Positions 24,791 to 33,444 of a stretch of 64,000 bases of DNA are shown here, piece after piece; positions within the stretch are counted from its first letter, which is position 1, and every line of letters starts with the position of its first letter. Source of the stretch: Roseateles koreensis (GTDB taxonomy: Bacteria > Pseudomonadota > Gammaproteobacteria > Burkholderiales > Burkholderiaceae_C). The notes below the pieces were generated by a model. That model was not told the origin of the DNA. It saw only the letters and a list, made by a program, of their open reading frames with translations, and searched no databases. The position numbers and the translations under genes were made by a program. The DNA lies in assembly GCF_028595305.1 (NCBI RefSeq), contig NZ_JAQQXS010000014.1:1-64000 (forward strand), in the 5' to 3' direction.

Positions 24791-25612
24791 TCAGTCCACC
24801 ACGCCGTGAGGGCTGCGGTAGTGGTAGCGGTAGGCAAACACAAAACCCAGGCGCTCATACACGCGCTGGGCCGTGAGGTTGTCTGAACCCACTTGCAGAT
24901 AAGCTTCGCTGGCACCTTGCCGGCGAGCTTGCGCCAGAAGCGCTGCGCAGAGGTTTTTTGCGTGACCTTGGCCACGCCCTTCCGGCGGCGTAAAAATGTC
25001 GTAGAGGCCCGCTATCGGGCCTTCCTGGGCGATTTGGCCGCAGGCCAGTAAAGCGGCTGGTTGTTCGGTTCGCGGGTCGGCCTGCTCTGCCACTTGCTGC
25101 AGAAAAAACCCCTGGTACGGCACCGGTGAGGCGGCCAACCGCTCAGCATGCGCTTCAATAGCGCGGGCGCTGGAGCCGCGCAAGGCTCCGACCGCCGCCG
25201 CATAGGTCGGCGCATCCACCGCAAGCAGGCGCTGGCCGGCAGGCAGCACCGTTGCTTGCCCGAAGGCTTGCAGATCAGCCAACACCATCACATCCGCTGC
25301 ATCAAAGGCGGGCCAGCCTTTGGCGGCCAGGCGTGCGTCCAGATCTAGCGGTTGGCTGAACGGCGTCAGCCGCACAATCAAAGGCAAGCCCGCGTGGTCG
25401 AAGCTGGCCTGGCAACGTGCCAGCAAATCATCCAGAGGAAGGCTGCCTTGGGCCAGGGCGTTGACGCAACGCGAGCGTTTGGCCTTGCCCGGCGAGAGGC
25501 GGATCAGCCAGCCCTCAACGGACGCTTGTTGAGGCGGGGCGCTGGCGTTGAGTCCGGCCGCTTCGGCGCGGCGGGCGAGGGCCATGTCAGGCGTGGCGTC
25601 CGGCTTGCGCAT
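24791..25612 (-). CDS. GNAT family N-acetyltransferase
   Basis: The 273-residue protein has a C-terminal GNAT domain (about 175-270): GLYDIFTPPEGRGQGHAKNL contains the acetyl-CoA loop RGQGHA, and LQVGSDNLTAQRVYERLGF is the usual end. The N-terminal half (EGWLIRLSPGKAKRSRCVNAL and later RLTPFSQPLDLDARLAAKGW) matches a fuller two-domain GNAT type. The ATG at 25612 overlaps the parA stop by one base (TGATG), so it is translated after parA. The open frame continues 357 bases upstream inside parA, but that part is a shadow. Substrate unknown. Confidence 0.88.
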   Translation of the reverse strand: MRKPDATPDMALARRAEAAGLNASAPPQQASVEGWLIRLSPGKAKRSRCVNALAQGSLPLDDLLARCQASFDHAGLPLIVRLTPFSQPLDLDARLAAKGWPAFDAADVMVLADLQAFGQATVLPAGQRLLAVDAPTYAAAVGALRGSSARAIEAHAERLAASPVPYQGFFLQQVAEQADPRTEQPAALLACGQIAQEGPIAGLYDIFTPPEGRGQGHAKNLCAALLAQARRQGASEAYLQVGSDNLTAQRVYERLGFVFAYRYHYRSPHGVVD

Positions 25613-26382
25613 CACATGGCGGCGATGCGGCGCACCATTTCGCGGGCGAACTCCACAAAGGCCTGCGCGCCTTTGGATGAGGGGTCGAACACCACGCCCG
25701 GCAGACCGTAGCTGGGTGCCTCGGCCAAGCGCACATTGCGCGGGATCACGGTGTCGAACACCTTGTCGCCGAAATGGCCTTTGAGCTGGTCGCTGACCTG
25801 GTTCTGCAAGGTGATGCGTGGGTCGAACATGACGCGCAGCAGGCCGATGATTTGCAGATCGGCATTCAAGTTGGCGTGCACCTGCTTGATGGTGTTGACC
25901 AGGTCCGACAAACCTTCCAGCGCAAAATATTCGCACTGCATGGGCACGATCACGCCATGGGCACAGCACAGGCCGTTGAGTGTGAGCATCGACAGCGAGG
26001 GCGGGCAGTCGATGAGGATGAAGTCGTAATCTTTGTCGACAACAGCCAGCGCGGCTTTGAGGCGGCGCTCGCGGCGCTCCAACTCCACCAACTCCACTTC
26101 AGCACCGGCCAGTTCACGGTTGGCGCCCAGTACGTCATAGCCCGCCTTGGCGCTGTGTTGCTTAGCTTCGGCCACGGAGGACGATTCCAGCAGCACGTCG
26201 TAGACGCTCAGCTCCAGCGCGCGTTTGTCGATGCCTGATCCCATGGTGGCATTGCCCTGCGGGTCAAGATCGACCACCAGCACACGCTGCCCCACCTTGG
26301 CCAGACCGGCCGCCAGATTGACCGTGGTGGTGGTTTTGCCAACGCCGCCTTTTTGATTGGCAATGCAGAAAATTTTGGCCAT
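25612..26382 (-). CDS. parA: Chromosome-partitioning ATPase ParA
   Basis: The 256-residue protein is a chromosomal ParA/Soj. The deviant Walker A is NQKGGVGKTTTTVNLAAGL at residues 8-26, Walker A' is VLVVDLDPQGNATMGSG and Walker B is DFILIDCPPSLSMLTLNGL. ParA-ATP binds DNA non-specifically, and its hydrolysis, triggered by ParB at parS, moves origins apart. It follows rsmG after 65 bases and overlaps the GNAT gene. No N-terminal DNA-binding domain is present, as expected of the chromosomal type. Confidence 0.97.
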   Translation of the reverse strand: MAKIFCIANQKGGVGKTTTTVNLAAGLAKVGQRVLVVDLDPQGNATMGSGIDKRALELSVYDVLLESSSVAEAKQHSAKAGYDVLGANRELAGAEVELVELERRERRLKAALAVVDKDYDFILIDCPPSLSMLTLNGLCCAHGVIVPMQCEYFALEGLSDLVNTIKQVHANLNADLQIIGLLRVMFDPRITLQNQVSDQLKGHFGDKVFDTVIPRNVRLAEAPSYGLPGVVFDPSSKGAQAFVEFAREMVRRIAAM

Positions 26383-26447
26383 GGAATAGTTTTTTTAGTG
26401 ACTCGCAATATTAGCGGGTGAATCCGCTTTCTGAGCGGCGGCGAAGC

Positions 26448-27122
26448 TCATGCTTTGGGGCGAATCCAGATCAAACAACGCTGGGCGTCCAGGCCGGGTA
26501 CCTGCAGTTGTTCCACGTGAAACACATCCAGGTCAGTGCTGAGTTGAGCCAAGGTGGCCAACTCGTCAGCCGGATGCTGGCCCTTCATGGCCAACCAGAT
26601 GGCGCTCGGTTTGAGGTGCTGGCGGGTGAGGGTGGTGAAGTCCAGCAGAGAGGCAAAGGCCCGCGAGGTGATGAGGTCAAAGGGCGGGGTCTTCAACTGC
26701 TCGACGCGTGAATGCTCGCCGTGCAGGTTGGGCAGGCGCAATTCGGCGGCCACCTGTTTGATGAAGGTTGCCTTTTTGGCCACTGCGTCCACACAGGTGA
26801 CGTCAATGTTGGGCTCACAGATCGCCACCACCACGCCGGGCAGGCCGCCACCGCTGCCCACATCCATCAGGCGCAATTGTGGCAAGGGCTGGCCCGCGAT
26901 ATGGCGACGCAGCGCGGGCAGGAGGCTGAGGCTGTCCACCAGGTGTTGGGTGAGCATGGCCTGCGGGTCGCGCACGGCAGTCAGGTTGTAGACCTTGTTC
27001 CATTTCTCGATCATGGCCAGATAGGCCAGCAATTGATCGATCTGCGCGTCGCTGAGGTTCAGGCTCAGGGTGGCTGCTGCAGCGCACAAGGGTGCACGCA
27101 AGGCGGTGTGTGAAGTCATCAA
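26448..27122 (-). CDS. rsmG: 16S rRNA (guanine-527-N7)-methyltransferase
   Basis: The 224-residue enzyme methylates G527 of 16S rRNA with S-adenosylmethionine. The binding motif is [17 protein letters not shown] at about residues 86-102; [14 protein letters not shown] and HLVDSL before it, and [20 protein letters not shown] after it, are family marks. The start overlaps the mnmG stop by 4 bases (ATGA). A second ATG one codon on is equally possible. A parS-like site lies within this gene near the 3' end. Confidence 0.97.
   Translation of the reverse strand: MMTSHTALRAPLCAAAATLSLNLSDAQIDQLLAYLAMIEKWNKVYNLTAVRDPQAMLTQHLVDSLSLLPALRRHIAGQPLPQLRLMDVGSGGGLPGVVVAICEPNIDVTCVDAVAKKATFIKQVAAELRLPNLHGEHSRVEQLKTPPFDLITSRAFASLLDFTTLTRQHLKPSAIWLAMKGQHPADELATLAQLSTDLDVFHVEQLQVPGLDAQRCLIWIRPKA
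26509..26524. other. parS: parS site, one mismatch
   Basis: TGTTCCACGTGAAACA differs from the parS consensus TGTTTCACGTGAAACA at one base (T to C). It lies inside rsmG, close to parA. ParB binding is likely but weaker than at the perfect sites. Confidence 0.8.
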
Positions 27123-29155
27123 GAGTCGCCTTCAGGCTGTTGTTGAAGGTGTGGGGGCATGTCTGTTGAGGGGGGCGAAACAGCCGCAGGGGCAGAGGCC
27201 GAGGTGTTTTCAGTGAAGCCCTTAAAGCGCTTTTTCTTCAAATAAACCAGCAGCAAGGAGATGGTGGCTGGCGTCACGCCCGAGATGCGGGATGCCTGGC
27301 CCAGGGTTTCGGGCAGGTGTTTGGCCAGCTTCTGGCGAGCCTCGAAGGAGAGGGCGGTCACCTGGCTGTAGTCCAATTCGGCCGGGAGGCGCAGGTTCTC
27401 GTAGTGGGCCGCGCGCGCCACGTCTTCGGTTTGTTTGTTGATGTAGCCGGCGTATTTGACGGCGGTTTCAATTTGCTCGATCACGGCTTCGGCCATGTTG
27501 TCGCCCAATTCTTGAATCAGTGTTTCACGTGAAACACCTGCCTCTGGCTTGGCAAGGGCTGCTACCTCGGCCACGGTATCAAACACCACGCCGGGGCGGC
27601 GGAGCAGGTCGATCAGGTTGTATTCGCGCTCCAGCGCTTTGCCCACCAATCGTTCAGCATCCGCTGCGGGCAGGATGCTGGGGTGCACCCAAGTTGATTT
27701 GAGTCGTTCTGTTTCACGTGAAACAGCGTCGCGTTTGCGATTGAAGGCGGCCCAGCGGATGTCGTCCACCAAACCCAATTCACGGCCCATTTCAGTCAAG
27801 CGCATGTCGGCGTTGTCCTCCCGTAGCTGCAGGCGAAACTCGGCGCGGCTGGTGAACATGCGGTAAGGCTCGGTCACGCCTTTGGTGATGAGATCGTCCA
27901 CCAGCACGCCCAGATAGGCCTGATCGCGCCCAGGCAACCACGCGTCGCGCCCCTGCACCTGCAGGCCTGCGTTGAGGCCGGCAAACAAACCTTGGGCGGC
28001 TGCCTCTTCATAGCCTGTGGTGCCGTTGATCTGGCCGGCGAAGAACAGGCCCTGGATAGCGCGTGTTTCGAACGAAGACTTCAAACCCCGGGGATCGAAG
28101 TAGTCGTACTCAATGGCATAGCCGGGCCGCAAGATGTGGGCGTCTTCCAGGCCCGGAATGGAGCGCACGGCGGCCAACTGGATGTCGAAGGGCAGGGAGG
28201 TGGAGATGCCGTTGGGGTAGTACTCGTGGGTGGTCAGCCCTTCGGGTTCCAGAAAAATCTGGTGGCTGTCCTTGTCGGCAAAGCGGTTCACCTTGTCTTC
28301 GATGCTGGGGCAGTAGCGTGGCCCCACGCCTTCGATCACGCCGGTGAACATGGGGCTGCGGTCGAAACCCGAACGGATGATGTCGTGGGTGCGGCTATTG
28401 GTGTGGGTGATCCAGCATGGCACTTGACGCGGGTGCTGCGCCGCGTTGCCCAGAAAGCTGAACACCGGCACCGGAGAGAGGTCACCCGCCTGCTCTTCGC
28501 ATTTGGAAAAATCGATGCTGCGCCCATCGATGCGCGGCGGGGTGCCGGTTTTGAGTCGGCCCTGCGGCAGCTTCAATTCTTTCAGCCGGGCCGACAAGCT
28601 CACCGCGGGCGGATCGCCAGCGCGGCCGGCCGCATAGTTTTCAAGGCCCACATGGATGCGGCCATCGAGAAAGGTGCCCGCGGTCAGTACCACCGCTCGG
28701 CTGCGGAATTGCAGGCCCATCTGCGTAACGGCGCCCACCACGCGCTCATGCACGCCGTCGGACTCCACCATCAAATCATCAACCGCTTGCTGGAACAGCC
28801 ACAGATTGGCTTGATTCTCCAGCCGATGACGGATGGCTGCCTTGTACAAGACACGATCGGCCTGGGCCCGTGTGGCCCGCACGGCCGGGCCCTTGGAGCC
28901 GTTGAGGATGCGGAACTGAATGCCCGACTCATCGGTGGCCGCCGCCATGGCGCCTCCTAGCGCATCGACCTCTTTGACCAGATGGCCCTTGCCGATCCCG
29001 CCGATCGACGGGTTGCAACTCATCTGCCCCAGGGTCTCGATGTTGTGGCTGAGCAAGAGGGTGGTGCAGCCCATGCGGGCCGCAGCCAGGGCGGCCTCGG
29101 TGCCGGCATGGCCGCCGCCAACCACGATGACGTCGAATTCCTTGGGGTAGAGCAT
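27119..29155 (-). CDS. mnmG: tRNA uridine-5-carboxymethylaminomethyl modification enzyme MnmG
   Basis: The 678-residue FAD protein works with MnmE to modify the wobble uridine U34 of several tRNAs. The FAD site is [19 protein letters not shown] near residue 12; [29 protein letters not shown] and [16 protein letters not shown] are invariant family blocks, and the C-terminal MnmE/tRNA-binding part ends with [17 protein letters not shown]. The last about 30 residues are a proline- and serine-rich extension, making it longer than the usual 630. It heads the mnmG-rsmG-parA-GNAT operon. Two perfect parS sites lie in its 3' half. Confidence 0.98.
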   Translation of the reverse strand: MLYPKEFDVIVVGGGHAGTEAALAAARMGCTTLLLSHNIETLGQMSCNPSIGGIGKGHLVKEVDALGGAMAAATDESGIQFRILNGSKGPAVRATRAQADRVLYKAAIRHRLENQANLWLFQQAVDDLMVESDGVHERVVGAVTQMGLQFRSRAVVLTAGTFLDGRIHVGLENYAAGRAGDPPAVSLSARLKELKLPQGRLKTGTPPRIDGRSIDFSKCEEQAGDLSPVPVFSFLGNAAQHPRQVPCWITHTNSRTHDIIRSGFDRSPMFTGVIEGVGPRYCPSIEDKVNRFADKDSHQIFLEPEGLTTHEYYPNGISTSLPFDIQLAAVRSIPGLEDAHILRPGYAIEYDYFDPRGLKSSFETRAIQGLFFAGQINGTTGYEEAAAQGLFAGLNAGLQVQGRDAWLPGRDQAYLGVLVDDLITKGVTEPYRMFTSRAEFRLQLREDNADMRLTEMGRELGLVDDIRWAAFNRKRDAVSRETERLKSTWVHPSILPAADAERLVGKALEREYNLIDLLRRPGVVFDTVAEVAALAKPEAGVSRETLIQELGDNMAEAVIEQIETAVKYAGYINKQTEDVARAAHYENLRLPAELDYSQVTALSFEARQKLAKHLPETLGQASRISGVTPATISLLLVYLKKKRFKGFTENTSASAPAAVSPPSTDMPPHLQQQPEGDS
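27521..27536. other. parS: parS site, perfect match
   Basis: TGTTTCACGTGAAACA is the exact 16-base palindrome bound by ParB. It lies inside mnmG, 4.4 kb from the parB start. Confidence 0.93.
27710..27725. other. parS: parS site, perfect match
   Basis: This second exact TGTTTCACGTGAAACA lies in mnmG, 189 bases from the first. The spacing and the par genes next door mark this as the centromere region. Confidence 0.93.
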
Positions 29156-29320
29156 GGGTGCGGGCCGTTGCCGGCTGGGTCAGGTGGGCGCAAAGTGCTG
29201 CGCGGGCAAACCTTGAATTTTACGGCGCGGGGGGTCATAAGTCACCGCCCGATGCAAGTCATTGCCGCGTGCAGTGTCAATTCCGGGCGGCTGAAGGCCT
29301 GTGCCATAGACAATACCGCC

Positions 29321-29593
29321 ATGAAATGCCGTGACCATTGCGCAGCTTGTTGTATCGCCCCTTCGATCAGTTCCCCCATTCCGGGCATGCCGGTGGTCAA
29401 TGGGGTGTCCAAGCCGGCCGGGGTGCGCTGTGTACAACTCGACGCGAATGACCGTTGCAAAATCTTTGGTCAGCCGGAGCGGCCGGCTGTGTGCGGCTCT
29501 TTGCAGCCGTCAGCAATGATGTGCGGAGACAGCCGCGAGCAAGCCCTGCATTGGCTGGGTTGGATGGAGCGGGAGACAGCGCCAGGGCCTTGA
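29321..29593 (+). CDS. YkgJ family cysteine-cluster protein
   Basis: The 90-residue product matches the YkgJ/Fli-B family of small putative zinc- or iron-binding proteins. The N-terminal cluster is [11 protein letters not shown] (cysteines 3, 7, 10, 11), followed by [28 protein letters not shown] and [15 protein letters not shown], giving further conserved cysteines. I chose the ATG at 29321 because homologues start this way; the frame is open further upstream but reads into the mnmG promoter area. Metal identity and role are unknown. It converges on the peptide exporter gene. Confidence 0.85.
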   Translation: MKCRDHCAACCIAPSISSPIPGMPVVNGVSKPAGVRCVQLDANDRCKIFGQPERPAVCGSLQPSAMMCGDSREQALHWLGWMERETAPGP

Positions 29594-29619
29594 ACCCACT
29601 CTGCAGACGGCATGGCCCC

Positions 29620-31806
29620 TCAGGCCTGAAAGCCCGTGGGTGGCACGCTGCGCAGATCCTGGGCCACCCGGCCGCCTTGTAGTGCGATCACCCGCCGTGC
29701 TGCGGCAATGGTTTCCGGCCGATGGGCGATCACGATACGGGTGAGGTTCAAGCCCCGCAGGGAGGCGTTGACCTGGCGTTCTTTTTCCACATCCAGCGCG
29801 CTGGTGGCTTCATCCAGAAACAGGAACTGCGGCTTCTTGTAGAGGGCCCGTGCCAATAGCACGCGCTGTCGCTGGCCGCCCGAGAGGCTGTGGCCCATGT
29901 CGCCAATCAAGCTCTGAAAGCCCATGGGCATGGCCTGAATTTCTTCGGCCACGCAGGCCATGCGGGCACATTCTTGCACCCAGGCGGGGTCGGCGTCGGG
30001 GTCAAAAAAGCTGATGTTGTCCGCAATGCTGCCGGCAAACAGCTGGTCGTCTTGCATCACGGTGCCGATGCAGTTGCGCCAAGCGGTGGTCCCCATTTTT
30101 TGCAGGGGCTGTCCGCCCACCAAAATTTCACCAGACTGGGGCGCGTGAATCCCCAGCATCAATTTCAACAAGCTGGTTTTGCCGCAACCGGAGGGGCCGA
30201 TGATGGCCACGGAGTCGCCCGCTTCGATCAGCAGGTTGCAGTCATGGATCACCCAGGGCTCGCCGTCGGCATAGCGAAAGGCCAGCTGGCGCAGCTCCAG
30301 GCTGGCGGCGACCACGGTCACTGGGTGCGCCCCTTGTCCCGGCAGCGTCCCTTGCGTGCCCAGGGCCTGCTCGGCGGCTTCGGGCGGGGTCAGCACAATG
30401 TCGGCCAAGCGCTCGCCTTGCAAGCGCAACATGCTCAACTCCACGGTCTTGTCGATCAGGTTGGCCAGGCGCAGGCTGAACTGTTCTTTGTAGGCGAGAA
30501 AGGCGAACAACATGCCAACCGACAGCTCGCGGCTCAGCACCAGGCTGGCACCCAGCCCGATGATGGCCACGCGCTCCAGGCCGAACAACAGCTTGTTGCC
30601 CACCCCCATCCACAAATCAAGGCGGCGAATGGCGATGGCCGCGTTCATTTGCTCCACCACAAGATTGGCATAGCGGGCGCTGCGCTCCGCTTGGGCGTTG
30701 AAGAGCTTGATCGCCTGCGCCCCGCGCAGCGACTCCAGAAAGTGGCCGTTTTGGCGTGCCTCATGCACCAAAGCTTCTTCCGACGCCTCGCGCAGCGGCT
30801 TGAAGAAAGACCACCGCAGCAGCGCGTAGCACGCGACTGCACCCAAGGCCACCGCGCTCAAGCGCAAGCTGTACACCGCCATCATGGCCAGCGTGACCAG
30901 CACCATGGCGCCGTCCAGCAAGGCCTCGGCAAACTGGGTAGAAAGGGCGCGTTGAATGGTCTGCACGCTGCCGAACCGGGACCAAATGTCACCGATCTGG
31001 CGCTTCTCAAACCAGGCCAGCGGCAAGCGCAGCAAATGGGCAAACACCTGGCTCAGCCATTGCACGTTCAAAGTGGCAGACAGAAAAAGCACCGCCCAGG
31101 AGCGCAGTGCACCTACGCCCACCTGCAGCAGCACCAACAGGCCAAAGCCCATGCACAGCGTGACCAGCAGATCGTGGTCGGCACTCACCAGCACCCCGTC
31201 CACCACCCATTGCAGCAAGAAGGGCGACAGCAGATTCAGCAGCTCCAAGGTCAGCGCCAGGCCCAGCACCAAACTCATCGAGCGCCGCAGCCCCGTGATG
31301 CGCCCCAGCAGCTGCCGCCAGTGCAGCGGCTCGGGTCGTGGCTGCGGTGCGAAGTCAGCGCTCGCCCTCAACTCAAGAGCAACGCCGGTGAAATGGCGTG
31401 ACAGCGCCGCCATGGGCAAACGCCGGCGGCCGTGCGCTGGGTCGATCAACTCGACGACATCGCCGCGCACGGCGTCCAGCACCACGAAATGGTTGAAATC
31501 CCAGTGCAAGATGCAGGGCAAGTTCAGCTGCGCGAGTTGTTCTGGCTCGGCGCGCAAGGCGCGGCTGCTCATGCCCAACTGCGCCGCCATGCGCACCAAA
31601 TCTGCCATGGTGGCACCCTTGAGCGACAAGGAAAACTGGCTGCGCAACTGACGCAAATCGCAATGGTGGCCCAAGGCGCTCGCGATCATGGCCAGGCAGG
31701 CCAAGCCACACTCGGCACCCTCGGTCTGCAAAATCACAGGCACGCCCCGTGCGCCCCGCCAACCCAGGCTCAGGCGCTTCAAAAGGCCGGTGTTGAGGGT
31801 ATTCAT
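29620..31806 (-). CDS. Peptidase-containing ABC exporter (C39 type)
   Basis: The 728-residue protein is a peptide exporter of the bacteriocin/colicin V type. An N-terminal C39 peptidase (about 20-150) has Gln27 and catalytic Cys33 in QTEGAECGLACLAM, histidine in WDFNHFVVLD and aspartate in IDPAHG, all intact. Six transmembrane helices span about 175-460, and the ATPase has Walker A GPSGCGKTS, signature LSGGQRQRVLLARAL and Walker B FLFLDEATSALD. It should cut the precursor after a double glycine and export the core. The start at 31806 overlaps the adaptor stop (TGATG). It is the last gene of the peptide locus. Confidence 0.95.
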   Translation of the reverse strand: MNTLNTGLLKRLSLGWRGARGVPVILQTEGAECGLACLAMIASALGHHCDLRQLRSQFSLSLKGATMADLVRMAAQLGMSSRALRAEPEQLAQLNLPCILHWDFNHFVVLDAVRGDVVELIDPAHGRRRLPMAALSRHFTGVALELRASADFAPQPRPEPLHWRQLLGRITGLRRSMSLVLGLALTLELLNLLSPFLLQWVVDGVLVSADHDLLVTLCMGFGLLVLLQVGVGALRSWAVLFLSATLNVQWLSQVFAHLLRLPLAWFEKRQIGDIWSRFGSVQTIQRALSTQFAEALLDGAMVLVTLAMMAVYSLRLSAVALGAVACYALLRWSFFKPLREASEEALVHEARQNGHFLESLRGAQAIKLFNAQAERSARYANLVVEQMNAAIAIRRLDLWMGVGNKLLFGLERVAIIGLGASLVLSRELSVGMLFAFLAYKEQFSLRLANLIDKTVELSMLRLQGERLADIVLTPPEAAEQALGTQGTLPGQGAHPVTVVAASLELRQLAFRYADGEPWVIHDCNLLIEAGDSVAIIGPSGCGKTSLLKLMLGIHAPQSGEILVGGQPLQKMGTTAWRNCIGTVMQDDQLFAGSIADNISFFDPDADPAWVQECARMACVAEEIQAMPMGFQSLIGDMGHSLSGGQRQRVLLARALYKKPQFLFLDEATSALDVEKERQVNASLRGLNLTRIVIAHRPETIAAARRVIALQGGRVAQDLRSVPPTGFQA

Positions 31807-33095
31807 CAGACGCGCTGTGCCAGGCTCAGAATGGGCTCGAAGATCCACTCGATCAAACGCCGCCGCTCAAGCATCACATCGGCATCCAATTGCATGCCCG
31901 CTGCCAGTGGCTGCGCCTGCCCATAGGCTGAGACGGTTTGCTGGTCCAACTGCACGGTGATGCGGTACAGCGGCTCGCTGGCCACGCCCTGGCTCAAGAC
32001 GAGCGGTAGATTCAGTGCCGACAACTCCGTTGGGCTCAATGGCGTGCGGGAAATTTGCATCACATGGCCGCTTTGCTGGCCGAACTTTTGATACGGAAAC
32101 GCCTGGTAACGCAGTTGCACCGGCTGCTGGGCGCGCAAAAATCCGACCGCGCTGGAGGGTGCAAACAACTGCGCCAACATCTGCGTGCGGGCCGGCAACA
32201 CGTTGGCCAAAACCGTGCCGCTGCTCACACTTTGGCCGGGCTCGGCCTGCAGGGTGGACACGACGCCGTCGCTGGGGGCGCGCAACACCAGCCGGCGGCG
32301 GCCTTCAGTTTCAAGACCTTGCTGCTGCAGGGCAGCCAGATCGCGGCCAATTTCATCTTGCTGCACCTGGGCCCGCAGCGGCAACTCCCGGGCCTGGGCG
32401 TCGCTGGCCTCCAGGTCGCGCTGCAAGGCCTCATGCTGACGCTCCAAGGCTTGGGCTTGTCCGCGCAGGCCCAACACCTCTTCACGCTTGGCCTGCACTT
32501 GGGCTGCAGAAATGAATTGATCCCGGCTCAGCGACTCCAGCCGCGCCAGCGCTTCGCCCGCCAAAGCCAGGCGCTCGGCATGCAACGCGCTTTCGGCCTG
32601 CAACTGGGCCAGCTCCCGCTGCAGGCCACTGCGGCGTTGACTCAGCGCCTGCAACTGGGTTTGCAACAACTGCTGTTGCTGCACAGCAGTCCCTTGCAGG
32701 CTTTGCTGGCGCGCACTCAGATTGCGGGCAATGCCCTCGGGGGTTTGGCTGGCACTGTCCAGACTGAGCACGAACAGCACATCACCCTGCTTGACAAGTT
32801 GGCCCTCACTTGCAAGGCGAGTCAATACCGTTGCCGTTTGAGGGGTGCTGATGCGAAGCACACCTTGGTCAGGCACCAGATAGCCGCTCACCCGGGCTTT
32901 GCGGGTGTACTCAGCGGTACACAGAAAGACAGCGACCAAACACAAACTGCCCACGGCCGCAGCGGTGAGCAGTTTGAGAGACAGCGGTGGCAAAACCTGC
33001 ACCTGCCCGAGCCAGCTTTTTTGCTGACCGGCCAAGGCTTCGGGGCGAAACAGCATGCGTTGCGGGTCTCGGGAGCAGCCGTCTTCCGCGCCCAT
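31806..33095 (-). CDS. HlyD-family secretion adaptor
   Basis: The 429-residue protein is a periplasmic adaptor of the CvaA/HlyD type that joins the peptide ABC exporter to an outer-membrane channel. One transmembrane helix (LLTAAAVGSLCLVAVFLC) lies near residue 42-60, a split biotinyl-lipoyl domain flanks a long glutamine-, leucine- and alanine-rich coiled coil at about 125-245, and the C-terminal beta domain follows. The frame opens at 33095; MLFRPEALAGQQ at 33056 is a possible later start closer to homologues. No TolC gene is in the window, so a shared TolC is presumed. It lies 33 bases after the peptide precursor gene. Confidence 0.9.
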   Translation of the reverse strand: MGAEDGCSRDPQRMLFRPEALAGQQKSWLGQVQVLPPLSLKLLTAAAVGSLCLVAVFLCTAEYTRKARVSGYLVPDQGVLRISTPQTATVLTRLASEGQLVKQGDVLFVLSLDSASQTPEGIARNLSARQQSLQGTAVQQQQLLQTQLQALSQRRSGLQRELAQLQAESALHAERLALAGEALARLESLSRDQFISAAQVQAKREEVLGLRGQAQALERQHEALQRDLEASDAQARELPLRAQVQQDEIGRDLAALQQQGLETEGRRRLVLRAPSDGVVSTLQAEPGQSVSSGTVLANVLPARTQMLAQLFAPSSAVGFLRAQQPVQLRYQAFPYQKFGQQSGHVMQISRTPLSPTELSALNLPLVLSQGVASEPLYRITVQLDQQTVSAYGQAQPLAAGMQLDADVMLERRRLIEWIFEPILSLAQRV

Positions 33096-33128
33096 CCGCC
33101 CGAGGCGGCAGAGCGCGGGGCTGTGAAT

Positions 33129-33314
33129 TTACAGGGCGCTGGCGGCCGTGGTGGTCGCTGCGACAGCCAGGGCGGTTTCGTCGGTCCAGCCGCCGCGAGG
33201 CATGCCCCCGCCCACTTGTTGCAGTTGATCCAGGCTGAGTTCAACGGGCGCGCTAGTGCGGGCAGTTTCGGTGATCTCGAGAGTAACGACTTTGGATTGG
33301 GTCTGAGTGTTCAT
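33129..33314 (-). CDS. Double-glycine leader peptide precursor (bacteriocin-like)
   Basis: The 61-residue product is a C39-type export substrate. The leader MNTQTQSKVV...PVELSLDQLQQVGGG (residues 1-37) has the ELSxxxLxxVxGG pattern cut by the peptidase after the glycine pair. The core, about 24-25 residues beginning at MPRGGWTDE and ending in an alanine/threonine-rich tail (AVAATTTAASAL), has no cysteine and one tryptophan. I chose the ATG at 33314, because leaders usually start shortly before this motif; the open frame starts 19 codons earlier. It lies directly upstream of the HlyD and ABC genes and downstream of a LuxR gene. It may be a bacteriocin or a signal; the sequence cannot tell. Confidence 0.85.
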   Translation of the reverse strand: MNTQTQSKVVTLEITETARTSAPVELSLDQLQQVGGGMPRGGWTDETALAVAATTTAASAL

Positions 33315-33337
33315 TTTGAGCATCCGTTTGTTGAACA

Positions 33338-33351
33338 CACTCAAATGAGTG
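33338..33351. repeat. Palindrome in the leader of the peptide gene
   Basis: CACTCA-AA-TGAGTG is a perfect 6-bp dyad with a 2-base centre, 24 bases before the peptide start codon. It may be a regulator site or an RNA hairpin in the 5' leader. Confidence 0.5.
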
Positions 33352-33399
33352 CTTGGGTCGAATTTCAACAAAAGGTGATTAGTTCGGGAACTGTCAACT

Positions 33400-33420
33400 C
33401 TGACACTTGTGGGTTGTCAG
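33400..33420. promoter_or_regulatory. Candidate LuxR-type operator before the peptide gene
   Basis: CTGACA and TGTCAG form a perfect 6-bp inverted repeat with a 9-base centre (21 bases in all, lux-box size). On the minus strand it is followed after 2 bases by TTGACA (33392-33397), a perfect -35 element with no good -10 at the usual distance, as in activator-dependent promoters. Confidence 0.5.
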
Positions 33421-33444
33421 CGTAGTATGTATAGCCTGTTGTTG

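Noticed and set aside
25613-25969. Upstream extension of the GNAT gene inside parA
   Set aside because: It overlaps parA in another frame and is arginine/proline-rich; the TGATG overlap gives a better start.
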